Assembly: GCF_031191545.1 (NCBI RefSeq)
Contig: NZ_CP133472.1
Location: forward strand, 682,001 to 746,000
From: Schaalia odontolytica
Lineage (GTDB): Bacteria > Actinomycetota > Actinomycetes > Actinomycetales > Actinomycetaceae
Reading direction: 5' to 3'
DNA: 64,000 bases
The notes below the pieces were generated by a model. That model was not told the origin of the DNA and did no database searches. It was given only the letters and a program-made list of their open reading frames with translations. Position 1 is the stretch's first letter. Each line of letters starts with the position of its first letter. Of the stretch, positions 53,462 to 60,695 are shown in pieces. Both the position numbers and the translations under genes were made by a program.

Positions 53462-55098
53462 ATTGGTTTAATATTCTTCAGTGGGATCCTGCCCCACTCC
53501 GAGAGCTTGCCACAAAATGCGCCACTAAGCAGCAACGGTTGCAGACAGCAGCCGAAGACCTCGTCACTGAGCTCAATAGCCTGACGGGCACTGGACTCAC
53601 CGTCACTGCCGCCCAGGACAATCTCCGTAAGCGCATCAAGGCTATGGAAGACACTGTCAACTACCTCATCGGGGCGGGCGAGATCGCCTCCGAAGGCGTG
53701 CAGGGCATCAGCAAGATCAAGGCAGATGTCGAAGACGTCATGCAGCTAGCGGACTCATGCGGCGTACACATTGATACGAGCGGAGTCGCTTCATTCCTCC
53801 GGTCCATCGCTGACGAAGTCATTGATTACATTAAGAATCCACTCAACCGGCTAGACGTCATGGCGAGGATTACCCAGCGAATCGCGACCATCATCGGCAC
53901 TGCCGATGCCCTCGTCATAAAGCTTGAGATGATGATCGACTCCCTCAACAGGGGAACTTTCGACAACGGCGTGCACTACTCCGCCACGGGCGCAACGCGC
54001 CCGACACTGCCTCCGAAGAGTGCATCTCCTGAGCAGGTGGCATCCTGGTGGAACGCTTTGTCCGATAAGGATAAGCAGTGGATGATCGAGCAGCATCCCG
54101 ACGTCATCGGCAACCTTGAGGGCGTCGACTACGCGTCGCGCGACAAGGCAAATCGCATCATGTTGCCTCGCCTTCAGAAGCAGGCAAAGGATGAGCTCCA
54201 GCAGTTCTACGATACTTACGGCACTTCCATCCCCGTGACGCCGGAGAACTCCGGTTTGCTCGCTGAGGAAGAGCGCCTAAAAGACCGCGTGACAGCGCTT
54301 GATAAAATCGACGCAACCCTCGAGAAATCAGGATCAGAGAAGCCCTCCATTCCACGCTACCTGATGCAGCTTGACGCCAGCGGACCGAACATTCTCGCCG
54401 CGATCTCGCAGAACAACCCCGACGACGCCGACCACATCGGCGTGATCGTGCCCGGCATGACGACGAGCGTTGCGGGTAACGGCAAGAACGGCTCCATCCT
54501 GGACTACGACGATCACGCTACAGTCATGCGGCAAGCTGCCCAACGTGCTGTGAAGCCGGGCGAAAAGGTCGCGATGGTCGAGTTCTTCGGCTACGACGCT
54601 CCCCGCGGCATCGTTGGGGCGTCGAACCCGATCATGGCGAATAACGGTGCGCCGAAGCTAGCCCGCTTCTTGAACGGCATCGACGCGGCGCGCGAGCACG
54701 GAAAGGGCGACGCGCATATCACGGTCGCATCCCACTCCTACGGCTCGACAACGGCGGGCATCGCCGCAACCCAGGTGGGCGATGGCGTCATCGACGATCT
54801 GGTGCAATTCGGCTCGCCCGGCTCGGGCGTCCAGGACGTGGGCGAGCTCCACGTCCCAGAAGGACACACCTATGTAAGCGCTGCTCCCTACCTTCATGAT
54901 GTGGTCCAGGGCGTCGGCCCGGATGATTGGTTTGGTAAGAACCCCGACACGATGGACGGGTACAAACACCTCTCCGGGGACGTCGGCCCTGCTCCGAGCT
55001 CCTATCAGCCGTGGGACCAACACAGCGGCTACTTCCAGAAAGATACTCCGGCGAACCGCGACATCGCCAGCGTCATTGCAGGGACCCCTCCCGCATGA
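53458..55098 (+). CDS. DUF1023 alpha/beta hydrolase with helical N-terminal domain, putative T7 lipase/esterase effector
   Basis: A 546-residue protein. Residues 1-200 are helical (LRELATKCATKQQRLQTAAE, NLRKRIKAMEDTVNYLIG, LNRLDVMARITQRIATIIG), like WXG/LXG-type delivery domains. Residues 205-300 (VASWWNALSDKDKQWMIEQHP) form the linker usual before DUF1023. The C-terminal half is the hydrolase: oxyanion segment GVIVPGMTTS, nucleophile Ser in VASHSYGSTTAG, FGSPGSGVQDVGEL, and the final His in WDQHSGYF. No signal peptide. It starts at GTG 53458 overlapping a 25-codon ORF and overlaps the lipoprotein gene downstream by ATGA. A lipid or ester substrate is inferred, not shown. Confidence 0.8.
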   Translation: MNWFNILQWDPAPLRELATKCATKQQRLQTAAEDLVTELNSLTGTGLTVTAAQDNLRKRIKAMEDTVNYLIGAGEIASEGVQGISKIKADVEDVMQLADSCGVHIDTSGVASFLRSIADEVIDYIKNPLNRLDVMARITQRIATIIGTADALVIKLEMMIDSLNRGTFDNGVHYSATGATRPTLPPKSASPEQVASWWNALSDKDKQWMIEQHPDVIGNLEGVDYASRDKANRIMLPRLQKQAKDELQQFYDTYGTSIPVTPENSGLLAEEERLKDRVTALDKIDATLEKSGSEKPSIPRYLMQLDASGPNILAAISQNNPDDADHIGVIVPGMTTSVAGNGKNGSILDYDDHATVMRQAAQRAVKPGEKVAMVEFFGYDAPRGIVGASNPIMANNGAPKLARFLNGIDAAREHGKGDAHITVASHSYGSTTAGIAATQVGDGVIDDLVQFGSPGSGVQDVGELHVPEGHTYVSAAPYLHDVVQGVGPDDWFGKNPDTMDGYKHLSGDVGPAPSSYQPWDQHSGYFQKDTPANRDIASVIAGTPPA

Positions 55099-55673
55099 GG
55101 AGACTATTCGCACCCCTTGTCATACTTGTTTCAACTATCGCGTGCGCTGCGTGTGCGCCGCTCCTTGGAGGACCCATGACCCCGAGCACTCCCCAGGTCA
55201 AATCCGTCGAAGCCTTTCAGCGTGACATCGAGCCCGCGATCATTGCCGCGCGCAACGAGCTCGTCACTGAAGAGAACTTCATGGCATACAAAGACGGAGA
55301 ATCTATCGCTCGCCTCGGATCCGACCAGGAACCGCTGTATTCGCTCCATACTCGGCTGTATTACTTTACCGAGCTGGACGTCGACCGCATCCGCGACACC
55401 TACAACAAGCGCCTCCTCCCCCTCGGATTCGAACTATCCGAAAAACGCTGGACCTCCAACGGAGTTGAGTTCGTTGACTACCTGTGGATTAACGAGGAGT
55501 ACCACGCCGTCGTGTCGTCGACGACGCGGCTCGGCGAGCAAACCGCCACGTACTATTACACGCAGGGCACGCCCTCGGACGGATCCACTGGGACACCGCC
55601 ACAGCTGATCGACCAGCCCGGCCGCATCCCCGACTGGTTCGACCCCTCCCTCCCACCAGCAGGCCAGGGATGA
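55095..55673 (+). CDS. Putative lipoprotein, copy 1 (possible immunity protein)
   Basis: A 192-residue secreted protein. Signal peptide with lipobox-like CAAC (residues about 17-20 in VSTIACAACAPLLGG). The mature part has VEAFQRDIEPAIIAARNELV, a variable segment (about 65-85) and a conserved core LPLGFELSEKRWTSNGVE followed by VDYLWINEEYHAVVSSTTRL, ending PDWFDPSLPPAGQG. I recognise no named family. It is translationally coupled to the hydrolase gene (ATGA) and to a second copy downstream. Close association with a putative secreted hydrolase suggests an immunity role; this is inference. Confidence 0.7.
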   Translation: MRRLFAPLVILVSTIACAACAPLLGGPMTPSTPQVKSVEAFQRDIEPAIIAARNELVTEENFMAYKDGESIARLGSDQEPLYSLHTRLYYFTELDVDRIRDTYNKRLLPLGFELSEKRWTSNGVEFVDYLWINEEYHAVVSSTTRLGEQTATYYYTQGTPSDGSTGTPPQLIDQPGRIPDWFDPSLPPAGQG

Positions 55674-56275
55674 CACAACAAACGGCGGCACGCCGAGCGA
55701 CGCGACCACTCGCCCTCCTCACATGCGCCCTCCTGGCGCTGTGCACGACCTCGTGCGCACCGTTTTTGGGAGGACCAATGAATCCGCTCATCCCTCGGGT
55801 CAAATCTGTCGAGGCATTTCAGCGTGATATCGAGCCGGCGATCATTGCCGCGCGCAACGAACTTGTCACTGAAGAGAACTTCGTGGCGTACAAGAACAAC
55901 TACACAGTTTACACTCTCAACAAGAATGGCAAGCTTATCTGCTCTTTCCATTCGCGCATGTTTTTCTTCGCCGAGCTTGATACGGATCGCATCCGCGACA
56001 CCTACAATGAGCGCCTCCTCCCCCTCGGGTTCGAACTATCCGAAAAACGCTGGACCTCCAACGGAGTCGAGATCGTTGACTACCTGTGGATTAACGAGGA
56101 GTACCAGGCCGTCGTGTCGGCGACGACACGACTCGGAGAAGAAACCGCCACGTACTATTACACGCAGGGCACTCCCTCGGACGGCTCCAACGGCGATCCC
56201 AAGCAGCTGATCGACCAGCCCGGACGTATCCCCGACTGGTTCGACCCCTCCCTCCCACCAGCAGGCCAGGGATGA
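55670..56275 (+). CDS. Putative lipoprotein, copy 2 (paralogue)
   Basis: A 201-residue paralogue of the preceding gene, overlapping it by ATGA. Different signal peptide (MTQQTAARRATRPLALLTCA, lipobox near TTSC) but the same mature framework: VEAFQRDIEPAIIAARNELV, LPLGFELSEKRWTSNGVE and the same ending PSLPPAGQG. The segment about 70-95 (KNNYTVYTLNKNGKLICSFH) differs completely in sequence from copy 1, while the rest is nearly identical at DNA level, as expected for a fast-evolving recognition surface in duplicated immunity genes. Function inferred from context only. Confidence 0.7.
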   Translation: MTQQTAARRATRPLALLTCALLALCTTSCAPFLGGPMNPLIPRVKSVEAFQRDIEPAIIAARNELVTEENFVAYKNNYTVYTLNKNGKLICSFHSRMFFFAELDTDRIRDTYNERLLPLGFELSEKRWTSNGVEIVDYLWINEEYQAVVSATTRLGEETATYYYTQGTPSDGSNGDPKQLIDQPGRIPDWFDPSLPPAGQG

Positions 56276-56349
56276 CACAACAAACGGCGGCGCGCCGAGC
56301 GGCGCGACCACTCGCCCTCCTCGCCCCGCAGGCGGCTCGGAACACCTAG
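56272..56349 (+). pseudogene. Truncated third lipoprotein copy (signal-peptide stump)
   Basis: Starts with the same ATGA overlap and the same first bases as copy 2: MTQQTAARRAARPLALLAPQ, then jumps to unrelated AARNT and a TAG at 56347. Only the signal-peptide region of a third copy survives; the rest has been deleted up to the end of the convergent MFS gene. Marks a recent deletion or a duplication endpoint. Confidence 0.65.
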
Positions 56350-56353
56350 CGGG

Positions 56354-57793
56354 TCAGCGACCGCGGCGGTACAGGTATTCGTGCAGCCAGTCGCCGGTGA
56401 TGCCGATGACCGCAGCAACAACACAGACGAGGGCAACGGCCCGGAAGGCACCCGAGGCGAGCCACGGGGTGAACACGCCGATGCCGATCGCGGCGCTGCC
56501 CTGCATGGCGAGGTCGTTCATGGCAACGGCGCGTCCATTCTGGCCAGGGGAGACGGTCGCGAACACCGTGTCGTAGATAGGCGTAAACAAGGCGCCGAAG
56601 CCGGCATAGATGAAGCACATGGCAGCGGTGATGACCCACGGCCCCATACTCATGCACAGGGCGAGGAGGGCGGTGCCCGTCAGGATGAGGCCGATGCACG
56701 CGCGCACGCTTCGCCCGCGCCCGATGCGTGCCATGACGATCCCGGACGTCATGGCGGTGGCCAGGGCGACGCAGTAGGCGGGAAGCAGGCGCACGGACAC
56801 CTGCGCGGGCGTGAGCCCGTAGTGCGCGGCACCGACGCCGTTCATGAGGGGCGCGACGGTGAAGTTCATGCAGTAGACGATCACAATGAGGCTGATCGAG
56901 CGCGCCCACGGCACGTTCGCGAAGAATGACCGCGTAATGAAGGGAGCACGCGCACGCCCAATGTAGCGCCAGAAAAGCGCTCCGCCGAGCACGAGTCCCG
57001 CGACGAGCCACCAGCGCGGGTTCGCGGCGACCAGGGTGAGCAGCAGGGCCAGCGATGAGAAGATCGCAAGGCCCACAACGTCGACGCGTCCGGCGCGGGC
57101 ACGAGCGGGGACTCGGCGCCCCATGATGGGCAGGAAGGCAAGGCCGGCGAGGGGAATGAGGAGAAGAAGCGCCCAGTTGATGTCGGCGAGGACGCCGCCC
57201 GACAGCATGCCGATCGCGGTGCCGCCCTGGAAGGCCGCGCACATGAGGCCCACGTAGAGTCCCCTGCGCCTCGGGTCACGGATGGCTGTCGCCAGGATCA
57301 TGTACGCCGAGGCCGAGGCTTGGTACCCCAGGGTCTGGAGCGCTCGGGCGACGATGACGCCGACCAGGGACGTGGAGAAGGCGAAGCCGAGCAGGGACCC
57401 GGCGACGATGAGGCCGATGCCCACGTCGACGATACGCCGCAGCGGAATGAAGTCTCCGAGGGTTCCGTACAGGAAGCATGCGACGCCGAGAACGATGCCG
57501 GGGATCGCGGTGATCAAGCCGGAGGCGTCCCCCGCGCCGATGTCCTGCGCGACGCGCAGGTAGACCAGGTTGAATCCCTGCAGGGAGACGGTGCCGAGCG
57601 CGTAGACGCCGAGGAGCGGGAGGAGGACCCGCGCGGGGCCATCCGCCAGCTCACCGTCGGTCGCAATGGTGCGCACGTTGACCCCGGTGGCCGAGTCGGC
57701 TCCGCGGATCACCTGCGAGGGTACGGTGTTGACGCGGCAGGTGGGGCCTGCCGCGCGCGACGAGAGGAAGAAGCGGAGGGTGCGCACGGCCAT
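56354..57793 (-). CDS. MFS drug-efflux transporter, Tet(L)/Tet38-like DHA2 type
   Basis: A 479-residue membrane protein with 12-14 predicted TM helices after a ~55-residue cytoplasmic N-terminus. Segments like GVACFLYGTLGDFIPLRRIV (motif A region), ARALQTLGYQASASAYMILA and FQGGTAIGMLSGGVLADINW (motif C-like GxxxG) follow the order of the Tet(K)/Tet(L)/Tet38 group. Resistance to tetracycline is not implied; many such homologues export unknown compounds. ATG 57793 is chosen because the longer frame to 57901 has an improbable hydrophilic start. Confidence 0.75.
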   Translation of the reverse strand: MAVRTLRFFLSSRAAGPTCRVNTVPSQVIRGADSATGVNVRTIATDGELADGPARVLLPLLGVYALGTVSLQGFNLVYLRVAQDIGAGDASGLITAIPGIVLGVACFLYGTLGDFIPLRRIVDVGIGLIVAGSLLGFAFSTSLVGVIVARALQTLGYQASASAYMILATAIRDPRRRGLYVGLMCAAFQGGTAIGMLSGGVLADINWALLLLIPLAGLAFLPIMGRRVPARARAGRVDVVGLAIFSSLALLLTLVAANPRWWLVAGLVLGGALFWRYIGRARAPFITRSFFANVPWARSISLIVIVYCMNFTVAPLMNGVGAAHYGLTPAQVSVRLLPAYCVALATAMTSGIVMARIGRGRSVRACIGLILTGTALLALCMSMGPWVITAAMCFIYAGFGALFTPIYDTVFATVSPGQNGRAVAMNDLAMQGSAAIGIGVFTPWLASGAFRAVALVCVVAAVIGITGDWLHEYLYRRGR

Positions 57794-57972
57794 TAGTTCA
57801 CCACAAATCAAACCTTTAGCAGTATGAGAGGAAACTAGTGACCGAATGAAGCAACACTTAAATGACGGCACCACCGAGAGCGCGCCCCAGGCCCAGTCCA
57901 CGAAGCGTCGAAGCGCACATCATCACATGCGCGACGTGGCACAATAGAGCAACCACTCGCGAAGGAGCCCTC

Positions 57973-58878
57973 ATGGCACGCGTCATCGTCGTCGGTTCGA
58001 TCAATCAGGATGTCACGGTCACGGTCGACCGCTTCCCCGACCCGGGCGAGACCCTGTCCGGTTCGTCCCTGACCTACAGCTTGGGCGGAAAGGGGGCGAA
58101 CCAGGCCGCCGGCGCCGCACACTCGGGCGTCGCCGTCGCATTCGTGGGTGCCGTCGGTTCCGATCCGTCGGGCCAACGCCTGCGCTCCGACCTCGCATCA
58201 CACGGCGTGGATGTGACGCACCTGCGCGAGGTTGACGGGCCCTCCGGGACCGCGCTCATCACCGTCGCCGCGTCCGGGGAAAACACGATCATCCTGGATG
58301 CCGGCGCGAACGCCTCTGTGACGGTCGAGCCAGCCAAGGCCTCGTTGTTCCCCTCCCCCGCCGACATCGTCGTCCTCCAGGCCGAGATTCCCGCCGAGGC
58401 AAACGACGCCGCCCTCGCGTGGGCCCATTCGTTCGGCGCGCGCGTCGTGCTCAACCTGGCACCCGCACGCCCCACCGACGCCGCGTTCATGGCCCGTATC
58501 GACATCCTCGTCGTCAACGAAACCGAGGCCGGCCTGACGCTGGGAACGCCCACCCCCTCCAACCCCACGCAGGCGATCGGCATTGCGCGGGCGCTCCGAG
58601 CCCTCGGCCCCGAGCACGTCATGGTGACGCTCGGAGCGGACGGAGCAGCCTGGGCGTCGGGCAGCGAGGCCGGGCACTGCCCCGCCCTCACCCTCGGCGA
58701 GGCCGTGGACACCACCGGGGCAGGGGACGCGTGCGTGGGTGCGCTTGCGGCCGCAATGGCACTGGGAAAGCCCTTCGTCGAGGCCGTGGCCGACGGGATC
58801 CGGGCGGGATCGACCGCGGTGCTTGCACCGGGGGCGGCGCCCTCCTACGCGACCCTCCCGCGCGTCACTCGACGCTAA
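57973..58878 (+). CDS. rbsK: Ribokinase / PfkB-family sugar kinase
   Basis: A 301-residue cytoplasmic kinase phosphorylating ribose to ribose-5-P. PfkB signature 1: GGKGANQAAGAAHSGVAVAFVGAVG; signature 2 with the catalytic Asp: DTTGAGDACVGALAAAM. NxxE motif: VVNETEAGL. VVGSINQDVTVTVDRFPDPGET at the N-terminus is characteristic of ribokinase. ATG 57973 follows GAAGGAG. No rbs transporter or RbsD is adjacent, so specificity within PfkB is inferred from the N-terminal and GGKGANQA motifs. Confidence 0.88.
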   Translation: MARVIVVGSINQDVTVTVDRFPDPGETLSGSSLTYSLGGKGANQAAGAAHSGVAVAFVGAVGSDPSGQRLRSDLASHGVDVTHLREVDGPSGTALITVAASGENTIILDAGANASVTVEPAKASLFPSPADIVVLQAEIPAEANDAALAWAHSFGARVVLNLAPARPTDAAFMARIDILVVNETEAGLTLGTPTPSNPTQAIGIARALRALGPEHVMVTLGADGAAWASGSEAGHCPALTLGEAVDTTGAGDACVGALAAAMALGKPFVEAVADGIRAGSTAVLAPGAAPSYATLPRVTRR

Positions 58879-58940
58879 GCCAGCTTCTACGTCCCCCGGT
58901 TGCCCCGGGAGTGCCCCCAGCGTGAGCAGCCACACCCCCG

Positions 58941-58946
58941 TAGACT
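58941..58946 (+). promoter_or_regulatory. -10 element (TAGACT) of leaderless transcript for the small membrane protein
   Basis: TAGACT ends 6 nt before ATG 58953; AGGGAC between them is too close to act as a normal Shine-Dalgarno. Confidence 0.4.
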
Positions 58947-58952
58947 AGGGAC

Positions 58953-59345
58953 ATGCTCAGGATCGCCCTCGTCGTCGCCATGCTCGCCGTCACCATCTAC
59001 GCGGCCGCGGACTGGCACCGCACGCCCGAAGCCGAGATGCCCGGCAAGATCGCTAAGCCAATCTGGCTGATGATCATCCTGTTCACCGCGACCATCGCCG
59101 CCATCGGCCCCCTCGCATGGCTGGTGCTGCGCTGGGTGTCCCGCGCGGAAAAGGCCCAGTGCAAGCAGGCCGAGGCCCCGAAGCGCCCCTCCGCTCCCGA
59201 CGACGACCCGGAGTTCCTGTTCCGCCTCGAGCGCGACATCCAGCGTAAGCGTCGCGAGGAAGAGCGCCGCGAGCAGGAACGGCGCAAGCGCTCCGAGGGC
59301 GAGGACAGCGACCCGACCGCGGCCTCGGGCGACGAGGCCAACTGA
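58953..59345 (+). CDS. Small membrane protein with PLDc_N-like domain
   Basis: A 130-residue protein with two TM helices (about 3-20 and 36-63), the second ending in IGPLAWLVLRW, the pattern of the phospholipase-D-nuclease N-terminal (PLDc_N) domain found alone in many actinobacteria. The C-terminal 60 residues are a highly charged Arg/Glu coiled coil (RLERDIQRKRREEERREQER) facing the cytoplasm. Function unknown. Confidence 0.75.
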   Translation: MLRIALVVAMLAVTIYAAADWHRTPEAEMPGKIAKPIWLMIILFTATIAAIGPLAWLVLRWVSRAEKAQCKQAEAPKRPSAPDDDPEFLFRLERDIQRKRREEERREQERRKRSEGEDSDPTAASGDEAN

Positions 59346-59420
59346 GGCACGCCGACACGGCCCGGCCTCGGGGCACGTGGCTGGGCCGCCAGGCCCCTCG
59401 CGAAGCCCCCGGCGTAGGCC

Positions 59421-60089
59421 TCAGCGGCGCAGGCCCGCCTGCGAGTCGCCCGGCGTCATATCCTTCGCGATCGCCACGAGGTCTGCAGCGGGCTCCGCGT
59501 ACGAGGTGCCCACGAGCGTCGCGCCCGAGAAAATGAACGACGTGATCGACGCGAGCGCGCAGTGGCGCGACTTCGGGGCGTGGGCCAGCGGCTGACCGTT
59601 CACGAAGCGCGTCAAGGTCACGATCGGATTCTGGTGGGACACGACGAGCGCCTCATGCCCCCGAGCCTGGCGCAGGGCCGACGAGAGGGCAGCGCTCATA
59701 CGTGACGCGACATCGCGGTAGGGCTCACCCCACGAGGGTCGCAGCGGATTGCGGTAGTACTTGTAGTACTTCGGGTTCGCCAGCATCGCGCGATTCGAGT
59801 TCACCGGCATTCCCTCGAACACGTTATCGGACTCGATGAGACGCGGATCCGACTGAAGCGTCAGCCCGTACGCGGCCGCCGTCGGCGCGGCCGTCAGCTG
59901 CGCGCGCAGGAGCGGCGAAGAAATCACGCTCGTAATATCCGCCCCCGAATCCACGAGGTACTGCGCGGCGCGGGCCGCCATCGAATGGCCCAGCTCCGTC
60001 AGCCCAAAACCGGGCAGGCGCCCGTACAAAACACCCTTCGGATTGTCCACTTCACCGTGGCGCATAACGTGAATAATGGTGCGTTCCAT
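59421..60089 (-). CDS. Histidine phosphatase family protein (phosphoglycerate-mutase-like)
   Basis: A 222-residue histidine phosphatase. Catalytic RHG in IIHVMRHGEVDNPKGVLYGR, second phosphate-pocket Arg in ISSPLLRAQLTA, and the second catalytic His in HEALVVSHQNPIVTL. The insert PVNSNRAMLANPKYYKYYRN is usual in actinobacterial members annotated as phosphoglycerate mutase. Substrate unknown. TATACT (60103-60098) lies 8 nt before ATG 60089; the upstream in-frame TTG is not preferred. Confidence 0.87.
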   Translation of the reverse strand: MERTIIHVMRHGEVDNPKGVLYGRLPGFGLTELGHSMAARAAQYLVDSGADITSVISSPLLRAQLTAAPTAAAYGLTLQSDPRLIESDNVFEGMPVNSNRAMLANPKYYKYYRNPLRPSWGEPYRDVASRMSAALSSALRQARGHEALVVSHQNPIVTLTRFVNGQPLAHAPKSRHCALASITSFIFSGATLVGTSYAEPAADLVAIAKDMTPGDSQAGLRR

Positions 60090-60119
60090 GACATCCAAGT
60101 ATAGGGCCCCGGATACACG

Positions 60120-60146
60120 AGAGGCCCGACCAAATGGCCGGGCCTC
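60120..60146 (-). terminator. Terminator after bS22 gene
   Basis: GAGGCCCG-CC / GG-CGGGCCTC stem just past the bS22 stop on the minus strand, before the phosphatase promoter. Confidence 0.6.
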
Positions 60147-60153
60147 CGCTCGC

Positions 60154-60252
60154 TCACTTCTTGTTGCGACGCTGGTGACGCGTCTTGCGCAGGAGCTTAC
60201 GGTGCTTCTTCTTCGCCATGCGCTTGCGGCGCTTCTTGATGACGGAGCCCAT
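60154..60252 (-). CDS. Ribosomal protein bS22 (AURKAIP1/COX24 domain)
   Basis: A 32-residue highly basic protein, MGSVIKKRRKRMAKKKHRKL then LRKTRHQRRNKK, essentially the same as the small actinobacterial ribosomal protein bS22 seen near the decoding centre in mycobacterial 30S structures. Fourteen nucleotides upstream GGAGG gives a ribosome-binding site (AGGGAGGAACCCC before ATG). It follows a BldC-like HTH gene by 84 nt on the same strand, a common actinobacterial pair. Confidence 0.9.
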   Translation of the reverse strand: MGSVIKKRRKRMAKKKHRKLLRKTRHQRRNKK

Positions 60253-60336
60253 GGGGTTCCTCCCTCGTAGTGTGTGCGGCAGAGGTACTACCGCTGATGG
60301 ATGATGGGTGCCCGAGCCGGGCACATCGTGCCTATA

Positions 60337-60555
60337 CTACCCGCCAATGACGCGAGCCTGGTCACCAGAGTGATCCGCAATACCAGACTGGATCATCTGG
60401 GCGACTGCGGCCTCCGGGACGCGGAAGCTCTTTCCGACGCGAATCGCGGGCATATCGCCACCGTGAATCAAGCGGTACACAGTCATTTTAGAGACGCGCA
60501 TGATGTCCGCCACTTCCGTGACAGTCATAAAACGCGGCGCCGACTGCTGTTCCAT
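60337..60555 (-). CDS. Excisionase/MerR-type helix-turn-helix protein (BldC-like)
   Basis: A 72-residue DNA-binding protein. FMTVTEVADIMRVSKMTVYRLIHGGDMPAIRVGKSFRVPEAAVAQM is the winged HTH of the BldC/excisionase group. In Streptomyces BldC controls development; in other actinobacteria the orthologue sits next to bS22 and its role is unclear. Divergent from trkH with a CTGCAAC inverted repeat between them. Confidence 0.88.
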   Translation of the reverse strand: MEQQSAPRFMTVTEVADIMRVSKMTVYRLIHGGDMPAIRVGKSFRVPEAAVAQMIQSGIADHSGDQARVIGG

Positions 60556-60650
60556 TAATGACTCCCAGTGTGCTCGCGAGGCGCGCTAAACCCGATTCGT
60601 TCACCGCTTCCGTAGCCTCACGAATATACTACTGCCTAACCACATGGAAA

Positions 60651-60677
60651 CTGCAACTTTGTCCACTTTTGTTGCAG
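60651..60677. promoter_or_regulatory. CTGCAAC/GTTGCAG inverted repeat between HTH gene and trkH
   Basis: Perfect 7-bp arms (60651-60657, 60671-60677) around 13 nt that include TTGTCCACT, one base from a DnaA-box-like 9-mer. It lies 19 bp before the trkH ATG, where a bound protein would block expression. Confidence 0.45.
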
Positions 60678-60695
60678 AGTCGTTAAGGAGCAAGG

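Noticed and set aside
56354-57793. Calling the MFS gene a tetracycline-resistance determinant
   Set aside because: Resemblance to Tet(L)/Tet38 is at family level only; identity and activity cannot be judged from sequence by eye.
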